The notes under the pieces are model-generated. The model was given only the letters and a program-made list of their open reading frames with translations. It had not been told where the DNA came from and searched no databases. DNA of 34,339 nucleotides from Candidatus Zipacnadia bacterium. Lineage in GTDB: Bacteria; Armatimonadota; Zipacnadia; Zipacnadales; Zipacnadaceae. Positions within the stretch are counted from its first letter, which is position 1, and every line of letters starts with the position of its first letter. Below are positions 6,539 to 14,476 of the stretch, one piece after another. The translations under genes were made by a program, and so were the position numbers. The DNA lies in NCBI GenBank assembly GCA_029821195.1, contig JALGTU010000013.1, positions 1 to 34,339 of the forward strand, given 5' to 3'.

Positions 6539-7654
6539 CTACTCGGGTGCGTCGCCCCAGTCGGGGATCTTGAGCAGCTCCCCGCCGCGCATCGCCGACT
6601 CGTGCGCCATTATCCCCGGTACCAGGTAGCGCATTGCCTCCCAGACGTTGATGCGGGGCAGGCGGCCGGTGTTGCAGGCGTCCACAAACTCGTGGGCCAG
6701 GTAAGCGTGCGAGCCGCCGTGACCCGTGGGCAGCTCCTCCAACTCCCGTGGCAAGGGCTCGGCCACCGACTCCAGCTCCACCTCTTCCCAGTCGTCCTTG
6801 GTTGTCCACTTCGGGCCCGTCAGGTCTCGCTCGAACGAGCCTTCGGTACCGTAGATGCGTATGGGGCCCTCGCGGTTGGGATGGCCCACGCGCCGAACCT
6901 CAGAGACGCGCGCCGCGGCGCCGTTGCTCATACGGAACAGCGCCGTCTCGTTGCAGAACGGGCAGGCGTTTATGGTGTCTTCCCGCCACCAGTCGTCATT
7001 GGGATATGTATAGCCCTGGCAGGAGACCTCGGTCATATGCGCGCCCATTACCGACACCAGGGCGGATACCGAGTGGGTGGGATAGTACATTGGCGTGCTC
7101 CCGGTCTTGTCGGGCCCGAACTGGTCACCCCAGCGGCGTTTTATCACTTCGTACAGCCCGTGGGAGAGGTCGTGTAGATACTCGGCCTCGCCGTAGACAA
7201 ACTCGCCGAAGGCACCTTCAGCAGCCTTCTGCCGGCAGAACATCGTCTCTTTGCGGAAAAAGGTCGTCTCGCCGAGCATATAGAGCTGCCCGGTGCGTCT
7301 GACGGTTGCCACGAGCTTGTCGCAAAGCTGCAGGGCCTCGTCGGTATTATTGCCGAAGATCCACAGCGGTGGAACGGCGCTGTAGACATGCTTGCCCGCC
7401 TCCAGGGCCTGGATCGTCTGCGGCCCGTGCAGCCAGTGCTGAGTGATAATTGCCAGCGCGTCGAGGTCTGACTTGCAGATCTCGTCGAGGCTGGCGTAGG
7501 TCTCGGCTATCTCGAACTCCTTCGCCCGTTCGGCCAGACGCTCTTCGTTCAGGTCACACAGGGCTATCCGGCTGACATCAGGATGCTGCTTGAACAGCGG
7601 AATGAAACTCTTCCCAAAGCTGCCCACACCGACCATACCGATGCTGATGCTCAT
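6539..7654 (-). CDS. Gfo/Idh/MocA family oxidoreductase
   Basis: A 371-residue NAD(P)-dependent sugar or inositol dehydrogenase-type protein. The N-terminal Rossmann fold opens with 'IGMVGVGSFGKSFIPLF' (GxGxxG-type), followed by 'VSRIALCDLNEERLAERAKEF' and 'LDALAIITQHWLHGPQTIQALEAGKHV'. The usual EKP motif after GKHV is replaced (HVYSAVPPLW), so the common catalytic Lys is not where expected. The C-terminal alpha/beta domain contains 'YYPTHSVSALVSVMGAH', where the His is typical of this family. A strong ribosome site (GGAGGG) precedes the ATG at 7654. It sits between the sulfatase-like gene and the PHP gene in a close-packed operon. It most likely oxidises or epimerises a sugar or sugar acid released from a glycan. 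The substrate cannot be assigned. Confidence 0.88.
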   Translation of the reverse strand: MSISIGMVGVGSFGKSFIPLFKQHPDVSRIALCDLNEERLAERAKEFEIAETYASLDEICKSDLDALAIITQHWLHGPQTIQALEAGKHVYSAVPPLWIFGNNTDEALQLCDKLVATVRRTGQLYMLGETTFFRKETMFCRQKAAEGAFGEFVYGEAEYLHDLSHGLYEVIKRRWGDQFGPDKTGSTPMYYPTHSVSALVSVMGAHMTEVSCQGYTYPNDDWWREDTINACPFCNETALFRMSNGAAARVSEVRRVGHPNREGPIRIYGTEGSFERDLTGPKWTTKDDWEEVELESVAEPLPRELEELPTGHGGSHAYLAHEFVDACNTGRLPRINVWEAMRYLVPGIMAHESAMRGGELLKIPDWGDAPE

Positions 7655-7702
7655 TGCACCCTCCTGCGACGCATGATTCTCAACTGGTGGTGATACTCAC
7701 GA

Positions 7703-9082
7703 CTACAGCCAATTCTCCACGATCTTGACTTTCGCCTCGTCGGTATCTATCTGACGCAGGAAGCTGACGAATTCACTGTGCAGCCGGCTCGCCACCTCGG
7801 GGCGCTCGGCAATGACGTTGTTCTCCTGGGCGGGGTCGGAGGGCACATGATATAGCTCCGAAACGCCGTCTTGTTCCGCGCGCAGGTGCAGAGTCCACTC
7901 GTCATCGCGGATGGTTGGCCCCGAGATGTCATGGTCCTCGTCTGGCAGCGGCATGGAGCTGAAGGCATACCGGCGGCCTCCTGCGGCTTGCGGACTGTGG
8001 ACGACCTCGGCGAAGGACTGCCCCTGGACGCTGGGCGGGATCGGCACCTCCAGCAGCTCCAGCAACGTCGGCATTATGTCCGGCGGTTGGATAAGCGCAT
8101 CGCTGCGCCGGCCGCCGGCGATGCCGGGCACACGGATCATGAAGGGAATGTGCGTTATCTCGTCATACAGGGGCCAGGGGCCACGCTCGTCGGCCTCGCT
8201 GATGTTGCTCTTGCCCGTCCGGTCGTGCTCGCCCAGGTACATGCCGTGGTCGGTAGTGAAGACGACGATAGTGTTTTTATCGAGCTGCAAGTCCTCGATT
8301 TTGCGCAGGACGTGCCCAATCCACTTGCTGACCAGGGTGGCCTCAGCGGCATAGTGCGCCGCCAGGTTCTTTAGCTCAGCCTCGGTGTAGGCGGAGGCGT
8401 GGCCGTAGTTGGGATGGAGCATAGGTGTGCCCTGGTAATCCGGGTCGTACAGGTCCACCAGATACTCGGGCGGATTCCAGGGCTCGTGCGGATCGAAGAA
8501 GTCCACCCACAGGAAGAAGTCCTCCCGCTTGTAGTTCTCTTCCAGCCACTTGCTGACGTGCCGGGCGGTCACCGCCGGGAAGCGGTCTTCCTCCCACGTC
8601 CACTCGCGGTTGGTCCAGGCGTTGAGGTTGGGATACGGCATTCTCATTGCTGCCGGGCCGGCGATGCGGGACTTGTCCGCGGGCACCAGATCAGGAAACG
8701 GGTAATTGAACCGGGTAAACGGGATGTCACCTTCCTGGCCGCGGCTGAAATACCAGCCGGTGAAGCCCTTGTAGAAGTTGTTCTTGAGCAGGTGCACGGT
8801 GTCGGCAATGAGCTGGGTGGCAAAGCCGGCTTCGCTCAGGACTTCGGCGAGGACGGTGTCTTCGGCCTGGAGGGGGCCCCAACTGCGATAGGGAAAGGCA
8901 TACCGCCCCGTCATCAGGTCGGTGCGCTGGGGGATGGTCGGGAAGCTGGCGGAGTGGAGCCGGTCGAAGCAGACGGCTTCCTGCGCGAACTTGTCCAGCT
9001 CCGGTGTCTTGATCCACGGGTTGCCGTTGGCACCCACATGGTCGTAGCGGAATGTGTCCGAGACTATCAATATAACATTCAT
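7703..9082 (-). CDS. Sulfatase / alkaline-phosphatase-fold hydrolase with Thr at the nucleophile position
   Basis: Predicted 459 residues of the arylsulfatase/alkaline phosphatase fold: 'MNVILIVSDTFRYDHVG' (metal Asp) at the N-terminus, 'MTGRYAFPYRSW' near 57, 'FTTDHGMYLGEHDRTGKSN' (metal Asp-His and conserved Lys) in the middle, and a typical C-terminal subdomain. Sulfatases carry Cys or Ser in C/S-x-P-x-R, which is matured to formylglycine. Here the aligned segment is 'TIPQRTDLMTGR', so residue 49 is Thr, which cannot become formylglycine. Thr at this place is the nucleophile of nucleotide pyrophosphatase/phosphodiesterase (NPP) relatives. The protein may therefore cleave phosphoesters rather than sulfates. 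There is no signal peptide. The start at 9082 has GAGGTGA upstream; the 33 extra codons in the ORF track are rejected. It lies 34 bases after the DUF4091 gene in the same operon. Confidence 0.85.
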   Translation of the reverse strand: MNVILIVSDTFRYDHVGANGNPWIKTPELDKFAQEAVCFDRLHSASFPTIPQRTDLMTGRYAFPYRSWGPLQAEDTVLAEVLSEAGFATQLIADTVHLLKNNFYKGFTGWYFSRGQEGDIPFTRFNYPFPDLVPADKSRIAGPAAMRMPYPNLNAWTNREWTWEEDRFPAVTARHVSKWLEENYKREDFFLWVDFFDPHEPWNPPEYLVDLYDPDYQGTPMLHPNYGHASAYTEAELKNLAAHYAAEATLVSKWIGHVLRKIEDLQLDKNTIVVFTTDHGMYLGEHDRTGKSNISEADERGPWPLYDEITHIPFMIRVPGIAGGRRSDALIQPPDIMPTLLELLEVPIPPSVQGQSFAEVVHSPQAAGGRRYAFSSMPLPDEDHDISGPTIRDDEWTLHLRAEQDGVSELYHVPSDPAQENNVIAERPEVASRLHSEFVSFLRQIDTDEAKVKIVENWL

Positions 9083-9116
9083 TCTACTCACCTCGGTCAG
9101 ATTGGTTAAAAACCGC

Positions 9117-11123
9117 TCAGGGCTTGTACAGCACCTCACGGTACAATGTCTTGGTGTTGCCGTCACCGTCGCTGAACTCAATGGGTATCAGATTCATGCC
9201 GGGTGCCAGGTGGTGTGACTCATCGAAGATGTACGGCTTGTCCTCGGAGTACGTGCTAACGGACTGTCCGCCGATTATCACCTTTACACCTGCATCGGCT
9301 ACGCCGCGGACCTCGACGGCCTCGTCGGTCGAGATCCAGCCGAAGTCGGGCTCGAGGTCAACCAGCGCCAGCGGCGGCGTGAGGATATTCTCGATCTCGT
9401 GCGCCAGGAGCTGGCGGAAGCGGTGGATGTATTGCTTCTCAGCGCGGTAGGTCTGAAGGCGGAACTCGCGGGAGAGCAGCGACCCCCACCAGCGCATCGC
9501 CTGGTCAGCGGTGAAGCCGGGGTAGTCGGCCACCGGCCCCAGCGAGCGGAGCACTCGCTGCCATCGCTGGCGCAGCAGTTGCATCATCTCGTATTCGTCA
9601 ATGCCCTGCCGGTAGTTCTCCCAGCGCAGCGACGAGTGCCAGAACGGTTCCTCGTCGGTGGGCGGGTAAAAGAGATAGCCACCCCCATAGAGCCGCTTGT
9701 CACCGTCCTCCTTGCCCTGGGTGACCAGCCCCTTCCCCCACGGATTCTGCACCTCGCCCGCTACCTTGTAGTAGCTGAAGTGCCACCAGACCACGCCCTC
9801 GAAGCCGTACTTGGCGCAGACTGTCGGGAAGAAGCGCAACGCGCCGGGATTCCAATCGGCGTTGATAATGTACGCTGAGTTCATATAGCACCACAGCTTC
9901 AACCCCCGCGCGCGCAACTCGTCCCAGCGGTGGACGTCCTCGGGCCGGGTGATGAAGAAATGCCACGGTACCACCCAAATGTCTATTGCCCCGGCCAGTT
10001 CGTCGGAGGCCTTGTTGGTGGTAACAAGCACCTGCAGTTCGGGAAAGACCTGCTGGCTGCGCCGCCCTAGCTTGGCCACCAGGGGATGGTACTCCTCGCG
10101 AATCTCGTCAACGATGTAGAATACTACGTTATCCTCCCAGCCGTGCGCCCGGTAGAAATCGCGCATCTGGGTGAGGTACTGGTCATAGACCGGCCAGAAT
10201 TCGTCGCTGCCTACGGGATAGCCCGTGCTCAGGTAGCTCTTGCTCATCTGCTTCTGGCTCCCCAGAAGACTCGGCGGCAGACACACGGAGTGAAAGCCGG
10301 CCTCGTCCACGACTCGCTTCATGCTCTCCTCGTAACTCCTAGTGTCCAGCTTGAGTTTCCCACTCTCTCTGTCAAAACTGTACTTCACCCCTCTGGCCCC
10401 GTATTTCAAGCTGGTCACCTTGGCATCCTTCAGGAACTTGAACACCTCCGGCTCGGAGGACATCTGGTGCCCGTTGGTCGCAAAGGTCGGCTCGGTGGGC
10501 AGAGCAAAGCCCCAGACGGTCAACTGCACCGGTATACTGGCTGGGGGGATGCCTTCGCCCCGCAGCTCAATCGAGCCAGCGTAGCTGCCAGGCTGGGCAT
10601 TGGCCGGGACGCTCACTTCCACTATCATGGTACTGTTCTCGTCGGCCGGTGCGGTGAAGGGCCTGCCCGCCTTGAGGGGATCGGGGATCATCCCCGTCTC
10701 CCAGCCGCCCGTCCCATAATACAGAGTCGGTTTCTTGATATGCACCGATACTACCCGCTGCCACGACCACGCTTCGGCGGGGATGGTCGCGCTCGGTGAC
10801 GAAAGCGCGCTAAACTGCAGTGACACCAGCGGGATGTCTTGAGTCGGTCGAATCACCAGCTGGGCCTGCTCGGACTCGTTGCTGCACGCCGCCAGCTCCA
10901 GCCCGTCTGCGCGGATGAGGTCCTCGCTGGCCGAGAGGTCGGCTTTCGGGAAGACCTTGCGCGTGGGACTTTGGGCGAAGACCTGCATATTGGCGTCCTC
11001 GTGCAGCAGCACCGGATGTACCAGCATCGGCTCGGGCAGCTCGGCCGCTAGTGGCGCATCGGACCACGCAACGGCACCTGTTAAGAGTATGACGGATAGG
11101 ATTATGCAGGCTCTGTGGGGCAT
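9117..11123 (-). CDS. Secreted DUF4091 / GH123-like glycoside hydrolase
   Basis: A 668-residue exported protein. Its signal peptide (MPHRACIILSVILLTGAVAWS...) is followed by an N-terminal beta domain ('QLVIRPTQDIPLVSLQFSA', 'SVPANAQPGSYAGSIELRGE'). A TIM-barrel-like catalytic region follows, with 'VVFYIVDEIREEYH' near residue 340 and 'WWHFSYYKVAGEVQNPW' and 'YGGGYLFYPP' near 450-490. The C-terminus is a small beta domain. This layout matches DUF4091 proteins, which are related to GH123 beta-N-acetylgalactosaminidases; the 'DE' pair is a good candidate for the catalytic acid pair. Two in-frame ATGs are 6 bases apart. AAGGAG lies 7 nt before the second (11123) but almost touches the first (11129), so 11123 is preferred. 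It is likely the only gene of this operon with a signal peptide and would act outside the cytoplasm on a hexosamine-containing or similar glycan. Confidence 0.85.
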   Translation of the reverse strand: MPHRACIILSVILLTGAVAWSDAPLAAELPEPMLVHPVLLHEDANMQVFAQSPTRKVFPKADLSASEDLIRADGLELAACSNESEQAQLVIRPTQDIPLVSLQFSALSSPSATIPAEAWSWQRVVSVHIKKPTLYYGTGGWETGMIPDPLKAGRPFTAPADENSTMIVEVSVPANAQPGSYAGSIELRGEGIPPASIPVQLTVWGFALPTEPTFATNGHQMSSEPEVFKFLKDAKVTSLKYGARGVKYSFDRESGKLKLDTRSYEESMKRVVDEAGFHSVCLPPSLLGSQKQMSKSYLSTGYPVGSDEFWPVYDQYLTQMRDFYRAHGWEDNVVFYIVDEIREEYHPLVAKLGRRSQQVFPELQVLVTTNKASDELAGAIDIWVVPWHFFITRPEDVHRWDELRARGLKLWCYMNSAYIINADWNPGALRFFPTVCAKYGFEGVVWWHFSYYKVAGEVQNPWGKGLVTQGKEDGDKRLYGGGYLFYPPTDEEPFWHSSLRWENYRQGIDEYEMMQLLRQRWQRVLRSLGPVADYPGFTADQAMRWWGSLLSREFRLQTYRAEKQYIHRFRQLLAHEIENILTPPLALVDLEPDFGWISTDEAVEVRGVADAGVKVIIGGQSVSTYSEDKPYIFDESHHLAPGMNLIPIEFSDGDGNTKTLYREVLYKP

Positions 11124-11177
11124 TACCATGCTCCTTATTCTCGTGACCGTCTGCGGCGGCGAGCTTGGTCGCGGCGG

Positions 11178-12209
11178 TCAGTCGGGATTCTCTGAGATTT
11201 GCACCAGCGCCTTTACGCATTTGCGCTGCACCACGGCCTCGAACGCATCGCAGATGCACTCGAGGGGGAAGGGATGCGCCAGGTCCAACCACAGACCGGC
11301 ATCGAGTTTGCCCTGCTGGATGAAGCTAACGACCTGCTCGTGAGCCTCCTCCTCATCGTAGCCACGGTCGGAGTAGGTAAAGCTGCCGCGGGCGTGGACC
11401 GGGTTGATTAGACACGAACCGTAGTCGTCCACGCCATAGATAGTCACCGTCCCACCATCTTTCGCGTGAGGAAGCGCTGCGTCGAGCAGTCCCTGCTTGC
11501 CGACGGCGTCAATAATGAAGTCGAAGCCCTCCGGATAAGCTTCCTTGATCGCAGTTTTCAGGTTTTCTGCCTTATAGTCGAAATAGTCTGCTACACCCGC
11601 CGCGCGGGCAGTCTTCTCGCGCTGAGCGTTGCCGATCATCGCCACAGAAGAGGCCCCCAGGTTGACGCCATGCGCCGCAAAAGAAAGCCCGTTGCCCCCC
11701 GAGCCGATGACCAGCAGGCTGGCGCCGGCGCCGAAACCCATACGGGTGATATAGCTGAGCGTCTCGCGCCAGGTGATAATCATGGTGGCGCTGGCGGGGT
11801 CAATTCCGGAGGGTACGTGCTGGTTCCAGCGCGAGCCACGCCACTCCTCGGTGGGGCGATCGTCCTCCCGGGCGGCCCAGTGATCGCAGGCGAGGCCGAA
11901 CTCGGCGAAGCCACCCCAGTTGACACTGTACTCGCCTACCGGTGGGGTGCCCACACGGGTGATGATGTCGCCGACCCGGAAATTTCGCACCCGGGCACCG
12001 ACCTCGATCACCCGGCCGACGCTCTCGTGTCCCAGCACCGTGGGGTAGGCAACGGGTATGTGGAAGCAGCCCGCGATGATGTGGGTATCGGTGCCGCTGC
12101 AGGTTGCCCCCCACAGGATCTCGCACAGGGCATCGTACTCGCCCATCTCCGGCAGCGGTATGTCCCGGACGACCAGCACTTCCGGTTTCTCCACAATCGC
12201 GGCTTTCAT
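11178..12209 (-). CDS. Zinc-dependent medium-chain alcohol/polyol dehydrogenase
   Basis: A 343-residue MDR enzyme. Catalytic zinc ligands are visible as Cys37 in 'GATCSGTDTH' and His61-Glu62 in 'LGHESVG'. The Rossmann region holds 'LLVIGSGGNGLSFAAHGVNLGAS'. The four-Cys structural zinc lobe is absent. The family oxidises secondary alcohols of sugars or polyols using NAD(P). A good ribosome site (GGAGGA, suitable spacing) precedes the ATG at 12209. The gene follows the aldo/keto reductase by 12 bases and precedes the DUF4091 gene by 54. Three different oxidoreductases stand side by side here, pointing to stepwise oxidation or epimerisation of a sugar. The specific substrate is not readable. 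Confidence 0.87.
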   Translation of the reverse strand: MKAAIVEKPEVLVVRDIPLPEMGEYDALCEILWGATCSGTDTHIIAGCFHIPVAYPTVLGHESVGRVIEVGARVRNFRVGDIITRVGTPPVGEYSVNWGGFAEFGLACDHWAAREDDRPTEEWRGSRWNQHVPSGIDPASATMIITWRETLSYITRMGFGAGASLLVIGSGGNGLSFAAHGVNLGASSVAMIGNAQREKTARAAGVADYFDYKAENLKTAIKEAYPEGFDFIIDAVGKQGLLDAALPHAKDGGTVTIYGVDDYGSCLINPVHARGSFTYSDRGYDEEEAHEQVVSFIQQGKLDAGLWLDLAHPFPLECICDAFEAVVQRKCVKALVQISENPD

Positions 12210-12221
12210 AGCTTAGTCCTC

Positions 12222-13214
12222 CTACCGAGTAGCCCGACCCGGGCCTTGGTAGTCGCGCAAAAAGGGCAGGCCGAACGGCTCTTCGAAGGGGCGGAAGGGC
12301 ACCAGGGCGTAGATCTCGTCAAGTTGCGCCAGCACATCAGAGGGCAGCGGGCCCTTCTCGACGGCGGCAACATTTTCATCGGCCTGCTGGGGACTCCGCG
12401 GGCCCATCAAGACGCAGGAGATATCGGGATTGGAGATGACGAACCGTATGCACAGCTCAGCGATGCCCATATCTAGCTCATCGAGCAGTCCGTACAAGGC
12501 CTGGTACTGCTCGCGGCGGGGCGGGCTAAGCCACCGGGCGCCCTCGTTGATCTGCTCATCATAACGCTGGGATAGTGCGCCCTGCTGGAGTGGTGAGCCG
12601 CAGACGATGCCCATATTATTCGCCTTCGCCGCCGGGATTACGGCGATCTCTGCCTCCCGCCACAGCAGGCTGTAGTTGAATGCAGTCAGCACCACATCAA
12701 ACTTGCCCGTATTGATGACGTGGGGCAGTTCGTATGCGGTCGTGCCGCCCAGGCCGGTGAAGCCGATGACGCCATCGTTCTTCAGCTCATCCATCACGTC
12801 GAGCACCGGGCCGGTGAAATCCTCCCAGTTCAGCCACCAGTCGTACTGGCGGGGACGAGCCGGCTCGTGGATCATCAGGATGTCTATGTAGTCGCGGCCC
12901 AGGAGTCGGAGGCTCTCCTCGACCGAAGCACGCAGGCCTGCGGGGTCCTGGGGATCGAAGGGTTGCGGGCGTCCGCCCAACTTGGTGGAGATTATGACCG
13001 GCGCCTCAACATCCTGGAGCGCGTAGCCTATCATTTCCTCGCTGTCGCCATAGCTTGGGGCGGTATCAATATAGTTACAGCCCAGTTCGATGGCTCGATG
13101 GATGGTGGCTCGGGACTGGTCATATCCCCCACTGCCCTTGGACGTGACAAATGCCCCGCCCAGCGCCAGTTCGGATACGGCCAGATTAGTCCGGCCCAAG
13201 ACGCGTTTTCTCAT
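12222..13214 (-). CDS. Aldo/keto reductase
   Basis: A 330-residue NADPH-type (beta/alpha)8 reductase. The catalytic tetrad is present: Asp50 and Tyr55 in 'YIDTAPSYGDSEEMIG', Lys78 in 'ISTKLGG' and His116 in 'LMIHEPARP'. 'GITGLGG'-like strands and a C-terminal 'CVLMGPRSPQQADENV' cofactor segment fit the family that includes L-fucose dehydrogenase-like and galactose dehydrogenase-like enzymes. The start at 13214 was preferred over 13244; the ribosome site AGGAG is 13 nt away, somewhat long, so the exact start is uncertain by a few codons. It sits between two MDR dehydrogenases in the same operon. The role is inferred as oxidising or reducing a sugar aldehyde or ketone. Confidence 0.87.
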   Translation of the reverse strand: MRKRVLGRTNLAVSELALGGAFVTSKGSGGYDQSRATIHRAIELGCNYIDTAPSYGDSEEMIGYALQDVEAPVIISTKLGGRPQPFDPQDPAGLRASVEESLRLLGRDYIDILMIHEPARPRQYDWWLNWEDFTGPVLDVMDELKNDGVIGFTGLGGTTAYELPHVINTGKFDVVLTAFNYSLLWREAEIAVIPAAKANNMGIVCGSPLQQGALSQRYDEQINEGARWLSPPRREQYQALYGLLDELDMGIAELCIRFVISNPDISCVLMGPRSPQQADENVAAVEKGPLPSDVLAQLDEIYALVPFRPFEEPFGLPFLRDYQGPGRATR

Positions 13215-13274
13215 CGCAATTAGCTTTCTCCTGTGGTTTGCCAATCTAGCACGCCTTGTAGCGCATCAGCGACT

Positions 13275-14309
13275 CTATCGCTGTTCTCCCCTCCAGTCGA
13301 AGACAATGCCCAGAAAGTCCTCGGTGTTCTGCTCAATCATCCGGTAGATCTGCGGGGCCTCGGCGGGGCTGACTAGGTGCGTGATCAGACTCGCCACGTT
13401 GAGTTTGCCCTCTGCTGCCCAGCGCATCGCTGCGGACACGCACGAATCATTGTGCGAGCAGGGGAAGTAGCAGGTCGGCATCACGCTGTGTATGGCATTG
13501 ATGTCAATCGCCGAGGGCGGCGGATACCAGCCCTGGAAGACAAACTTGCCCCGGTGACGCAGCAGCGGAAAGAGACCGTTTACTACCTCCGGCACACTGG
13601 AGGTATCAATGATGATATCGAAGCCGGGCGGCGCGATTTCCTGTTGTACTTCGGCCAGGTTCTGTTGGGCCGGATTCACCGCCCAGTCAGCACCGAGATT
13701 GCGGGCTAGCTCCAGCCGGCTCTCGTTGACCTCGGCCACGCAGACCTGCGCGCCCTTGAGCCGCACCACCTGCGCTGCATACTGGCCGATCAGCCCCAGC
13801 CCGCAAACCAATACCTTCGCGCCGACCGGAATACCGGCCATCTCGATGCCGCGCAGTGCTACCGCGCACAAACCGGTCAGGCTGGCCTCGCGGGCAGAGA
13901 GACCCTGGGGCACGGGCACACAGCCGTGTACGTCCAGGGCATCCGGGGAGTATTCATAGTTGACGTTGACCACCGCCCGAGCCAGATGGGTGCTCATCCA
14001 GCTTCCGTCGTACGGCGGCAGCACCCGGCTGCGGGAGAAATTGACGCGTTGCCCTTCTACGTAGCCGCATTCCGCCGCTTTCTTTCCCGCCTCGATTACC
14101 TTCCCGATGCCCATATACCCGGGCACGAAGGGGAAGGTCATCTCCGCCCGCTTGCCGATATATGCCCAACGCTCGGTGCCCACGCTTACGCCGGAGGCTT
14201 CCGTCTCAACCACCAGGTCGTCAGCCGTGGGTTCGGGCAGGTCAATCTCCCCGACAACTGCCTTGCCGACTTCTTCGAAGATTATGGCTTTTGTGCGCAG
14301 AGCTGACAT
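13275..14309 (-). CDS. Non-zinc MDR dehydrogenase (BchC-like group)
   Basis: A 344-residue MDR-family protein and the first gene of the long carbohydrate operon. In place of the catalytic zinc Cys it reads 'ASGVSVGTERWAYIGKR'. The 'SVGTE' signature belongs to the group named after bacteriochlorophyllide dehydrogenase BchC, many members of which work on sugars rather than chlorophylls. The nucleotide-binding fold shows 'VLVCGLGLIGQYAAQVVRLKGA'. No photosynthesis gene is near, so a pigment role is unlikely. The start is 14309; upstream in-frame GTG (14348) lacks a properly spaced ribosome site. A TAATAT element (14361-14366, minus strand) could be the -10 of the operon promoter, but no good -35 was found. 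The previous operon ends with a terminator at 14417-14448. Confidence 0.82.
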   Translation of the reverse strand: MSALRTKAIIFEEVGKAVVGEIDLPEPTADDLVVETEASGVSVGTERWAYIGKRAEMTFPFVPGYMGIGKVIEAGKKAAECGYVEGQRVNFSRSRVLPPYDGSWMSTHLARAVVNVNYEYSPDALDVHGCVPVPQGLSAREASLTGLCAVALRGIEMAGIPVGAKVLVCGLGLIGQYAAQVVRLKGAQVCVAEVNESRLELARNLGADWAVNPAQQNLAEVQQEIAPPGFDIIIDTSSVPEVVNGLFPLLRHRGKFVFQGWYPPPSAIDINAIHSVMPTCYFPCSHNDSCVSAAMRWAAEGKLNVASLITHLVSPAEAPQIYRMIEQNTEDFLGIVFDWRGEQR

Positions 14310-14416
14310 CGCAGTGCCCCCGACTTGATTTGGTCTCCTTGGCGCCACCGATTCACCGGCATATTACTTTCGCTCCCGATAGGCAGCAGGCCTTCACCAG
14401 TTAGTGGCAGGCACAG

Positions 14417-14448
14417 AAAAAAGCCCCCAGCCCGGTGACCGGGGGCTT
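14417..14448 (-). terminator. Rho-independent terminator of the aldolase/transaldolase operon
   Basis: On the minus strand, an AAGCCCCC / GGGGGCTT stem (8 bp, with a further GGT/ACC pairing inside) is followed directly by a run of T. It lies 28 bases after the transaldolase stop and separates this operon from the carbohydrate operon. Confidence 0.88.
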
Positions 14449-14476
14449 GAGATACGGGATTGTGGGCGACGTTGGA

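Noticed and set aside
11466-12476. A 336-residue plus-strand ORF
   Set aside because: It is antisense to the zinc MDR dehydrogenase and aldo/keto reductase genes, both of which have full motif sets. It has no domain and no ribosome site.
13275-14309. A bacteriochlorophyll synthesis gene
   Set aside because: The 'SVGTE' signature resembles the BchC group, but no other pigment gene is present and the gene belongs to a sugar operon.
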